Origin: an uncultured Candidatus Melainabacteria bacterium
GTDB lineage: Bacteria; Cyanobacteriota; Vampirovibrionia; Gastranaerophilales; Gastranaerophilaceae
Direction: 5' to 3'
Length of the DNA: 7,942 nt
NCBI GenBank assembly: GCA_937895785.1
Contig: CALBKW010000054.1
Coordinates: 1-7,942, forward strand
Part shown: positions 1-6,319 of the stretch, piece by piece
Numbering within the stretch: position 1 is the first letter of the stretch
How the letters are laid out: each line of letters begins with the position of its first letter
Program-made: the position numbers and the translations under genes
Notes under the pieces: model-generated
What the model was told of the DNA's origin: nothing
Seen by the model: only the letters and a program-made list of their open reading frames with translations
The model's database searches: none

Positions 1-413
1 GTGTTTTCGACAATGATAAAATAGATGTTTTTGTTAAAAATGGTGAAAAAGCTGTTCCGAAGTTATCAAATATGCTAGAAAATGCAAAAACAGAGGACGA
101 AATTGTAGAAAGTTTATTCATTGCTGATCAAATGGCAGAAAAAGGTGTTAAAGGAATTGGAAATCTTTATTATAAAGGATTTTCAAGATTTAACAATTCT
201 CGTTCTGCGAATGTGCAAACCTTCTTAGCTGGAGTTTATAGAAAAACACTTAATCCAGATGCTTTTGCGCCGTTAGTTAATATGTTAATGCAAAATATAA
301 AAGAGCCACCAAAAGCTAATTTTGACCCTAACGAGGAAATAGGTGGTGCTATTTTAGAATATACTCGAGAAGCATTTAAAGAATCAAGAAAAAATAATAG
401 TAAGAAAATATAA
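1..413 (+). CDS. Lineage-specific protein of unknown function, upstream copy of a tandem pair (5' end missing)
   Basis: The reading frame is open from position 3 to the TAA at 411-413, so the gene runs off the left edge; the first internal ATG (72) is not the start. The 136 visible residues align almost end to end with the C-terminal part of the next gene: about 71 of 119 positions are identical by hand count, from FDNDK onward. Shared blocks are AKTEDEI, IAD.M, YY..FS.FN, RS.NVQ, GVYR, PDAF.PL, QNI and FDPNE.IGG.ILE. The copies differ at the C-terminus; this one ends in a basic, Asn/Ser-rich tail. No transmembrane segment, catalytic motif or known domain is recognisable, and the fold looks mainly helical. 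The stop lies 16 nt before the next start, so the two are probably co-transcribed. I do not recognise a function. That it is a real gene is well supported by conservation with its neighbour. Confidence 0.85.
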   Translation, partial: VFDNDKIDVFVKNGEKAVPKLSNMLENAKTEDEIVESLFIADQMAEKGVKGIGNLYYKGFSRFNNSRSANVQTFLAGVYRKTLNPDAFAPLVNMLMQNIKEPPKANFDPNEEIGGAILEYTREAFKESRKNNSKKI

Positions 414-429
414 AGAAAAGGACAAAAAA

Positions 430-1053
430 ATGAAATTACAAGCAATCACAAATCCAATCAGACGAGTAATGTTTAAAAGTGTTGAACAACCTCAAAAAGC
501 ACCTGTTGCTTCAGTTGCAAAAATTTCAGAAGGTTTAAACCAACCTGCAAAAGATGAATTTGTTAAATCATCTGCTCTTGAAGAAGAGAAACCTTTTGAA
601 TTACCAAAGGATAAAGAATTTAAAAAGCCAAGAATGGCTACAAAAGAAAAACCATATTGCGAATTTGATAATGAAAAAGTAGATTTGTTTGTAAATGCAA
701 AAGAAAAGGCAATTCCTGCAGTAACAAAAATGTTGAATGAAGCAAAAACAGAAGATGAAATTTGCGAAGGCTTGTATATTGCAGATAGAATGATTGCTAA
801 TGGTACAAAAGGGATGGATAAAATGTATTATGGTACATTCTCAAAATTTAATGAAGACCGTTCTCCAAATGTTCAATCATTATTATCAGGTGTTTATAGA
901 AGAATTTTAGTACCAGATGCTTTCGGTCCATTAATTAAAATGTTAGTTCAAAATATTATGGTACCTCCAAAAGATGCACCATTTGACCCTAATGAAGCAA
1001 TAGGGGGTTCTATTTTAGAACATATTAAAGCTCCAGAAATACACCCTCTATAA
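430..1053 (+). CDS. Lineage-specific protein of unknown function, downstream copy of a tandem pair
   Basis: A complete 207-residue protein. The ATG at 430 follows an AAAAGGA Shine-Dalgarno (416-422) at 7-nt spacing. Residues 1-78 are a Lys/Glu/Pro-rich, probably disordered region that opens MKLQAITNPIRRVMFKS; there is no hydrophobic signal peptide. Residues 79-197 form a probable helical domain about 60% identical to the upstream gene. Its conserved blocks include RSPNVQ (144-149), GVYR (154-157), PDAFGPL (162-168) and FDPNEAIGGSILE (185-197). The short leader resembles, from memory, N-termini seen on many unrelated Gastranaerophilales proteins; this is unverified. The pair looks like a local duplication followed by divergence. 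A strong terminator follows 17 nt after the stop. Function is unknown; no enzyme or binding motif is visible. Confidence 0.88.
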   Translation: MKLQAITNPIRRVMFKSVEQPQKAPVASVAKISEGLNQPAKDEFVKSSALEEEKPFELPKDKEFKKPRMATKEKPYCEFDNEKVDLFVNAKEKAIPAVTKMLNEAKTEDEICEGLYIADRMIANGTKGMDKMYYGTFSKFNEDRSPNVQSLLSGVYRRILVPDAFGPLIKMLVQNIMVPPKDAPFDPNEAIGGSILEHIKAPEIHPL

Positions 1054-1070
1054 GTAAACATATATATCTT

Positions 1071-1104
1071 AAAAAAGGCTAGATTTTATAATCTAGCCTT
1101 TTTT
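1071..1104. terminator. Bidirectional intrinsic terminator between convergent genes
   Basis: A perfect 15-bp inverted repeat: AAAAAAGGCTAGATT (1071-1085), loop TTAT (1086-1089), AATCTAGCCTTTTTT (1090-1104). Read on the + strand, the GGCTAGATT stem is followed by TTTTTT; read on the - strand it is equally followed by TTTTTT, so it can serve both directions. It lies 17 nt after the stop of the + strand gene ending at 1053 and 2 nt beyond the stop of the - strand TPR gene (1107). The stem has only a few G-C pairs, which is usual for a genome this AT-rich. Confidence 0.9.
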
Positions 1105-1106
1105 AT

Positions 1107-2750
1107 TTATTCATTATTTGATGTTAGCATTTCAATATTTTTCTGAACATTTTTAAAGTTGTAATCAATACTTTCAATTTCTCGATATAACTCAAGAGCT
1201 TTGTCTTTGTTGCCTTGGCTTTCAAGAATTAATGCTAACTGATATTTAGCATCTAAGTGTTGAGGTTCTAATTCTAAAATCTTTTCTAATGTATGAATTT
1301 CGCTTGCTTTATCATGTTGACCGTCATACAACATTGCAAGTTTAAAGTAAGCTGTAGTATTTGTTTCATCAACATTAATTGCAGCAAGCAATGAATCTTT
1401 TTGTTCAAAAGTATTACCAATTGCTTGATAACAATCTGCTATTGCCATATAGTAACGTGGTTCATTTTCATTAATGCTTATAGCTTTTTTCAATTGAACA
1501 ATTGCTTCATTGAAGTTTTTAATTTCGTAATTTACTAAACCTAATTCATAGTAAATTTCAGGGTTTGTGTTGTCATATTGAATTGCAAGAGTAAATGTTT
1601 TAAAACATTCATTCAATTCACGTTTTTCAAATTGATATCTTGCCCATTTCGCAAAAGCGTTACTCATTTCAGTGTGAACATTTTTAACTTCTAATGGGTT
1701 AACTAAATCTACAATTTGTTTGTATAAATCAATTGCGGCAATAAAGTTATTTTTACTTAAATATGTATCAATCAGTAAACGCTTAACTTCAAGGTTTTCT
1801 TCATTCTTTTCAGAAAGTTCGTTAAGCATTTCTAATCCTTCTTGCTCTTTACCACTAGCAATTAAGATTTTTGCAATATAAGTTTTTGTTTTTACTTTAT
1901 CTGAAAATGGATGTTCTAAAAGTTTTTTAGCGTATTCCATTGTTTTATCAATGTTTTTAGTTAAATAGTATAAATTTACTAAGTTGTTAAGTATCCACAA
2001 ACTTAAACTGTTGTTCTCATTTACTGCTAACAAGTTTTCGCAAGTTTCAATTGCGCTTTCGTAGTTTTGGACTTTAATGTATAACTCAATAAGTTTTTTA
2101 TTTGTATCGGTATCTTCTGGATATATTTCAAGAATTTCATTTAATTCATCGAATGCTTCTGGATAATTTTCCATTTCAACATACAAATTAGCAAGAGTTG
2201 TTTTTATTTGTAAAAGTTCGCCATTATTATCTGTTAAACCTTCAAGGTGTTTTAATGTTTTTATTGCAGAAGCTTTTTGATTTGTTTCAACGTATAAACT
2301 ACTCAATTCTTGTGCTGCAGAAATGTTATCAGGGTTATGTTTTACGACTTCTTGAAGTTCTGCGATTGCTTTTGTTGGTTGGTTCACTTTTTTGTAGCAT
2401 TTAGCTAAAAGTAAACGAGCATCGCTATCGTTTTCATCTCTTGTAAGAATAGTTAAAGCTTCTTTTACTGCATCATAAATACTGTCTTCATTGTACAAAG
2501 ATTTAGCTAAAATAAGTCTTAATTCGTTGTGTTCAGGTTTGATTTCTAAATATTTATAGGCTAATTTTTCAACAAGTTTGTATTTTTTCTGTTTAAATAG
2601 AATTTTTGCATGTTCTACAATTCCTTTAGGTGTTACTTGCAATTCCTTTTTTTTAGGGCTTGAAGATTCTAAAAGTATTGCATATATCATATAAATTAAC
2701 GCTAAAGCAGAAATTAACGCAATTAAAAATACTAATAAGTTTGTTGACAT
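1107..2750 (-). CDS. Membrane-anchored tetratricopeptide (TPR) repeat protein
   Basis: A 547-residue protein. Residues 4-26 are one hydrophobic helix, followed by a basic SPKKK stretch, which by the positive-inside rule puts the long C-terminal part in the cytoplasm. From about residue 42 to 540 the protein is a series of helix-turn-helix TPR units of about 34 residues. The clearest are 109-142 (DARLLLAKCYKK...AIAELQEVVKHNPDN), 143-176, 184-213, 217-246, 396-429 (IYYELGLVNYEI...AIVQLKKAISINEN), 430-463, 464-497 and 498-531. TPR arrays are protein-interaction scaffolds; the partner cannot be inferred. The architecture recalls LapB/YciM (N-terminal anchor plus TPRs), but there is no C-terminal rubredoxin-like CxxC metal site; the cysteines (118, 237, 382, 440) are scattered. 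The start at 2750 is supported by AAAGG (complement of 2756-2760) at 5-nt spacing and by the hydrophobic segment beginning right after it. Monocistronic by layout, between its own promoter region and the shared terminator. Confidence 0.9.
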   Translation of the reverse strand: MSTNLLVFLIALISALALIYMIYAILLESSSPKKKELQVTPKGIVEHAKILFKQKKYKLVEKLAYKYLEIKPEHNELRLILAKSLYNEDSIYDAVKEALTILTRDENDSDARLLLAKCYKKVNQPTKAIAELQEVVKHNPDNISAAQELSSLYVETNQKASAIKTLKHLEGLTDNNGELLQIKTTLANLYVEMENYPEAFDELNEILEIYPEDTDTNKKLIELYIKVQNYESAIETCENLLAVNENNSLSLWILNNLVNLYYLTKNIDKTMEYAKKLLEHPFSDKVKTKTYIAKILIASGKEQEGLEMLNELSEKNEENLEVKRLLIDTYLSKNNFIAAIDLYKQIVDLVNPLEVKNVHTEMSNAFAKWARYQFEKRELNECFKTFTLAIQYDNTNPEIYYELGLVNYEIKNFNEAIVQLKKAISINENEPRYYMAIADCYQAIGNTFEQKDSLLAAINVDETNTTAYFKLAMLYDGQHDKASEIHTLEKILELEPQHLDAKYQLALILESQGNKDKALELYREIESIDYNFKNVQKNIEMLTSNNE

Positions 2751-2812
2751 AAAAACCTTTTTCTTTTACCTATAAATAACCTTATCTATTTATACAATGT
2801 TTTTGTAAAAAT

Positions 2813-2842
2813 TTTATACTATCACTAGAGTATATTTTTCAA
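2813..2842 (-). promoter_or_regulatory. Candidate sigma-70-type promoter for the TPR gene
   Basis: On the - strand, TTGAAA (2842-2837) is followed after 18 bp by TATAAA (2818-2813). Each hexamer is one mismatch from consensus. Predicted transcription starts near 2806, giving a 5' leader of about 55 nt before the ATG at 2750. Chance matches are common in such AT-rich DNA, so the call rests mainly on its position. Confidence 0.45.
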
Positions 2843-2848
2843 TAACAC

Positions 2849-2876
2849 TTTACTTTTAAACAAAAATTATTATAGT
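2849..2876 (+). promoter_or_regulatory. Candidate promoter very close to the secreted-protein start codon
   Basis: TTTACT (2849-2854) and TATAGT (2871-2876) are separated by 16 bp and match sigma-70 hexamers loosely. The predicted start of transcription, about 2882-2884, falls directly at the ATG at 2885, so the mRNA would be leaderless or nearly so. The in-frame stop TAA at 2876-2878 rules out an upstream start codon. The -35 match is poor, so this is tentative. Confidence 0.35.
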
Positions 2877-2884
2877 AAAAGTAT

Positions 2885-3454
2885 ATGCGAAACAAGTTAC
2901 TATGTCTATTATCCATATTCATGATTTTTTCATCTCTAGCATTTGCTGAAGAGGTGTCAGGTACTTCTGCTTCTTGGAGTGATATTTCAGGCGCAGAGAA
3001 TGCTTGGGACGGACAAAAAATGATTACTAACAAAGAGTATGAAGAAGTTGTGAAAGCTTTAGAAGAAAAGAAAAACGCTAAAAAAATAAGAGCGCAAAAA
3101 AAAGCTGGAGATCCATTAATGAAAAGCGGTAATGGTGAGATGGATTTCTTAAGTAACTTTCAAGAACAATATCCATTATTAAATTTGACAGTACCAGTTG
3201 TAACTCCATCGGGTGAAATTCCTGTAGGTCATTACAAAGTTGTAGGAACAAAAAATAACGGAAAAGTTGTTATAAATTTGTGTCAAGCATACAATGTAGT
3301 GGGTAAAATTCCTGCAACAGAAACAGAAGAAGATTTTGACGCAAACGAAATTAATTTTGTAAAATTAGAACCAGTTAATGATAATACTTTAAAATTGATG
3401 TATGGTTCAATGAATTTTAATGCATATGCATATATTAGATATGAAAATCCATAA
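2885..3454 (+). CDS. Small secreted/periplasmic protein of unknown function
   Basis: A 189-residue protein with a clear Sec signal peptide: basic MRNK, hydrophobic core 5-20, and a probable signal peptidase I site after AFA (residue 21), leaving a mature protein of about 168 residues beginning EEVSG. Residues 22-50 are polar, 51-73 form a strongly charged helix (EEKKNAKKIRAQKK), and about 95-189 look beta-rich (LTVPVVTPSG, GHYKVVGTK, KVVINL, LKLMYGSMNFNAYAYIRY). No catalytic motif or family is recognisable. The start is fixed: an in-frame stop lies at 2876-2878, and the next Met (residue 13) would destroy the signal peptide. There is no convincing Shine-Dalgarno. The gene lies 43 nt upstream of the transporter binding-protein gene on the same strand with no terminator between, so co-transcription is plausible. 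A role with the transporter is only a guess. Confidence 0.8.
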   Translation: MRNKLLCLLSIFMIFSSLAFAEEVSGTSASWSDISGAENAWDGQKMITNKEYEEVVKALEEKKNAKKIRAQKKAGDPLMKSGNGEMDFLSNFQEQYPLLNLTVPVVTPSGEIPVGHYKVVGTKNNGKVVINLCQAYNVVGKIPATETEEDFDANEINFVKLEPVNDNTLKLMYGSMNFNAYAYIRYENP

Positions 3455-3497
3455 AATGGGTTATAAAAAAATCTTACTTTTATGTTAGTTTAGAATA

Positions 3498-5339
3498 GTG
3501 AAACGAATTTTTTATTTAATACTATTCATATTAATCGCTTTGGTATGTCTAAAACTTTGTATTAGACAAGACATTCCGACTGAGGATGTTTACAAACACG
3601 ATGTAATAAAAGACAATGGTGTCGTAAATTTTCCAAAAGACCCTGTTAATGTAGTTTTAATGGGTAAGGATTATTTGCAATCTCAAGCTCCTGTTGGTAA
3701 GTATGGTGGAGAATTAATAAGTTCAACAATAGGTGAAGGTCCAAAAACTTTTAACCCCTTTACATCAAAAGATTCAACATCTTCTTCTATGGCAGGTTTG
3801 ATGTTTGACGGTTTGTTTACAACAGATCCTAAAGATGGCAGAGTTATTCCAAAACTTGCAAAATCTTATGAAACAAAAGACGGAATGACTTACATTGTAA
3901 AATTAAGACATGGTGCAATTTGGTCTGATGGTTTTCCAATTACTGCTGATGATGTTGTATTTACCTGGAATAACATTATTTTAGCAGGTCTTGGTAATAC
4001 TTCAATTCGCGATATGGTTGTTATCGACGGTAAATTACCGAAAGTATATAAAGTCGATGATTATACAGTCAAATTTGTTATTTCAAAGCCATTTTCGCCA
4101 TTTTTGCGATTGCTTTCTACTCAGATAGCTCCAAAACATATTTTTGCTCCAGTTGTAAAACAAGGTGCTAAAGTTTTTGACAGTTTTTATTCAACTAATA
4201 CAAATCCAAGTGATTTTGTTGTTAGTGGTCCATTCAAGTTAAAAGAATATAAAGCTGCTCAAAGGGTTGTTTTTGAACGCAATCCAGATTATTACATGAT
4301 AAACAAACAAAATAAGAAATTGCCTTACTTAGATAAAGTAGTCTACTTGATTGTTGGCGACTTGAATAATGAAATTCTAAAATTTGAAGCAAAAGAAATA
4401 GATGTAATCGGTTTAAGAGGTTCAAACGTAGCTCCTTACAAATCAAAAGAGGCAAAATCAGACTATAGAATTTATAATATTGGACCAGATACAGGTACAA
4501 TGTTTTTAGTTGTAAATTTAAACAAGCGAAAAAGTTTAGATACAAATTATTATGTTCAGCCTGAAAAACAATTCTGGTTTAATGATAAAAATTTTAGAAC
4601 CGCGATTGACTACGCAATTGATAGAAAAAGTATGGTTCAAAATATTGCTAATGGTCTTGCAAAACCGTTGTTTACTGCAGAAAGTTTAAACTCTATTTTC
4701 TTGAACAAGAATATTAAAGGACATGGTAGAGATTTGAATAAATCACGAGCTTTATTGAAAGCAAGTGGTTTTCATATTGGTAAAAATGACAAATTATATG
4801 ATAAGTATAACAATCGTGTAGAGTTTGACTTGCTAACAAACGCAGGTAATACTGAACGTGAAGCTCTTGGTGTAATGATAAAACAAGACCTTGAAGATTT
4901 AGGTATGCGAGTAAATTACAAACCTATTGAGTTTAATTCACTTGTAAACAAAATGACAACAACTCTTGATTGGGATATGATAATTATGGGCTTAACAGGT
5001 TCACCATTGGAACCTCATGACGGCAAAAATGTTTGGTATTCAAATGGTTCTTTGCATTTGTTTAACCAAAGAACTGGTGATGAAACTGTTGATGATAGGT
5101 TAGAGTTTGAAAAAAGATTGGATGAAATCTTTGACAAAGCAGCTTTAGAAACAGATTTTAGTAAGAGAAAAATTTTATATGATGAATATCAACAAATAAT
5201 TTACGATGAAAAACCGATAATTTATTTGTATTCTCCAGTAAGAATTGTCGCAATAAGAAAGAAATTTAAAAATATCTTTCCTTCACCTCTTGCAGGCGTA
5301 ACTTACAATATTGAAGAAATTTATGAGGATAAAAATTAA
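3498..5339 (+). CDS. Peptide-type ABC transporter substrate-binding protein (SBP family 5, DppA/OppA-like)
   Basis: A 613-residue extracytoplasmic solute receptor that would deliver oligopeptides or a similar ligand to the two permeases encoded just downstream. Family 5 hallmarks are present in order: YGGELISSTIGEGPKTFNPF (69-88), LMFDGLFTTD (101-110), LAKSYETKDGMTYIVKLR (120-137), WSDGFPITADDVVFTWNNI (142-160), SGPFKLKEY (243-251) with FERNPDYY (259-266), and FRTAIDYAIDRKSMV (366-380). Residues 4-21 are a hydrophobic N-terminal segment. Its cysteines (17 and 21) sit in ALVC and LKLC, neither a canonical lipobox, so it may be an uncleaved anchor or an atypical lipoprotein. The start is GTG; an in-frame TAG at 3486-3488 excludes earlier starts, and the next Met (residue 55) would remove the signal. 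The Shine-Dalgarno is weak. The ligand cannot be told from sequence; family members also bind glutathione, haem, nickel or sugars. Confidence 0.93.
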   Translation: MKRIFYLILFILIALVCLKLCIRQDIPTEDVYKHDVIKDNGVVNFPKDPVNVVLMGKDYLQSQAPVGKYGGELISSTIGEGPKTFNPFTSKDSTSSSMAGLMFDGLFTTDPKDGRVIPKLAKSYETKDGMTYIVKLRHGAIWSDGFPITADDVVFTWNNIILAGLGNTSIRDMVVIDGKLPKVYKVDDYTVKFVISKPFSPFLRLLSTQIAPKHIFAPVVKQGAKVFDSFYSTNTNPSDFVVSGPFKLKEYKAAQRVVFERNPDYYMINKQNKKLPYLDKVVYLIVGDLNNEILKFEAKEIDVIGLRGSNVAPYKSKEAKSDYRIYNIGPDTGTMFLVVNLNKRKSLDTNYYVQPEKQFWFNDKNFRTAIDYAIDRKSMVQNIANGLAKPLFTAESLNSIFLNKNIKGHGRDLNKSRALLKASGFHIGKNDKLYDKYNNRVEFDLLTNAGNTEREALGVMIKQDLEDLGMRVNYKPIEFNSLVNKMTTTLDWDMIIMGLTGSPLEPHDGKNVWYSNGSLHLFNQRTGDETVDDRLEFEKRLDEIFDKAALETDFSKRKILYDEYQQIIYDEKPIIYLYSPVRIVAIRKKFKNIFPSPLAGVTYNIEEIYEDKN

Positions 5340-6310
5340 TGCAGATATTATTTTATATACTAAAAAGAATATTGCAGACAGTTCCGTTGTTGATTTTGGT
5401 ATCAATGATAAGTTTTTTCATTATTCGATTGAGTCCTGTTGACCCGTTGGCGGAATTAAAATTAAATCCTTCAATCTCAAAAGCCACTTTACATGCAGAA
5501 AGAGAAAGACTAGGTTTGAATAAACCACTACCAGTACAATATTTATTATGGGCAAAGTCTTTTGTTAAAGGTGATTTAGGGGTGACAACTACTGGAGAGA
5601 AAGTTTCTGTAAAATTAATGGAACGAATCCCAAATACTTTGTTATTAACTTTAGTAGTTATTTTCTTAACTTGGTCTGTTGGTGTACCTTTAGGTATTCT
5701 CGCAGCCATAAATTGGAAAACACCGTTTGATAGATTTTTAACCTTTATAACGAGTATCGGAATGGCAATCCCGTCTTTCTTCTTTGCCATTTTATTGTTG
5801 ATTTTTGCTGTAAAAACTGGTTGGTTTCCAGTTGGCGGTTTAACTTCTTATGACTTTGATGATATGAATTTAATTCATCAGGTTTTAGATATTGCTCATC
5901 ATTTATGCTTGCCTGTATTGGTTTTATTTACAATCTCTTTGGCAGGTTTACAACGTCAAATGAGAGCAAACTTGTTAGATGTTTTAGATAGTGATTATGT
6001 AAAATTTGCTAGAGCAAAAGGTTTAAGTGAGTTTAAAGTAATTTTTAAACATGCTTTAAGAAATGCAGTGAACCCAATGATTACCTTGTTAGGCTTTGAA
6101 TTTTCTGGACTTTTGTCTGGTGCAGCGCTTACTGAATACGTGTTTCAATATCCAGGATTAGGTCGATTAATCCTAGAAGCTGTATTAAAATCAGATATTA
6201 ACTTGGTAATGGCATCACTAATGATTGGTGCGATAATGCTTGTTGTTGGCAATTTGATTGCTGATATTCTGTTGATATTAACTGACCCTCGAATTAGGGC
6301 AAAGGCTTAG
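5339..6310 (+). CDS. dppB: Peptide-type ABC transporter permease, DppB/OppB-like
   Basis: A 323-residue inner-membrane permease, the usual length for DppB. The N-terminal signature is intact: TM1 (about 9-29), then RLSPVDPLAEL, RERLGLNKPLPVQYLLWAKSFVKGDLG (55-81) and RIPNTLLLT (97-105). Further membrane helices are at about 98-121, 132-157, 185-205, 247-268 and 288-315. The cytoplasmic EAA loop that docks onto the ATPase is at about 219-245 (DYVKFARAKGLSEFKVIFKHALRNAVNP), and the C-terminus ends in the typical LTDPRIRAKA. The start codon overlaps the stop of the binding-protein gene by one base (TAATG), with a good GAGGA at 5325-5329 (9-nt spacing), so the genes are translationally coupled. 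It pairs with the DppC-like protein encoded next. The symbol denotes the family type; the substrate is not established. Confidence 0.94.
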   Translation: MQILFYILKRILQTVPLLILVSMISFFIIRLSPVDPLAELKLNPSISKATLHAERERLGLNKPLPVQYLLWAKSFVKGDLGVTTTGEKVSVKLMERIPNTLLLTLVVIFLTWSVGVPLGILAAINWKTPFDRFLTFITSIGMAIPSFFFAILLLIFAVKTGWFPVGGLTSYDFDDMNLIHQVLDIAHHLCLPVLVLFTISLAGLQRQMRANLLDVLDSDYVKFARAKGLSEFKVIFKHALRNAVNPMITLLGFEFSGLLSGAALTEYVFQYPGLGRLILEAVLKSDINLVMASLMIGAIMLVVGNLIADILLILTDPRIRAKA

Positions 6311-6319
6311 GGGGCAGGC

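Noticed and set aside
72..413. Treating the first ATG at 72 as the start of the first gene
   Set aside because: The frame is open upstream to position 3, and those codons (FDNDKIDVFVKNGEKAVPKLSN) align with the neighbouring paralogue, so the gene is cut by the window edge.
2869..2874. A perfect TATAAT on the - strand as the TPR gene promoter
   Set aside because: It lies about 120 bp from the TPR start and has no -35 partner at proper spacing. The TTGAAA/TATAAA pair at 2813-2842 fits better.
2751..2884. A riboswitch or structured RNA in the divergent intergenic region
   Set aside because: The region is only 134 bp of AT-rich sequence with no G/C-containing stems or recognisable aptamer motif.
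3455..3497. A separate promoter for the transporter operon (TAGAAT at 3491-3496 as -10)
   Set aside because: No acceptable -35 hexamer lies 15-19 bp upstream, and the TSS would fall inside the coding region. The TTACTTTTA shared with the region before 2885 is short enough to be chance in AT-rich DNA.
4234..4545. A 103-codon - strand frame inside the binding-protein gene, very rich in Leu and Tyr
   Set aside because: It is a compositional shadow of the + strand gene, with no ribosome binding site and no family similarity.
5353..5790. A 145-codon open frame on the - strand inside the DppB-like gene
   Set aside because: It is antisense to a clear permease gene, and its predicted protein has no recognisable domain. 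It arises from the AT-rich code of the real gene.
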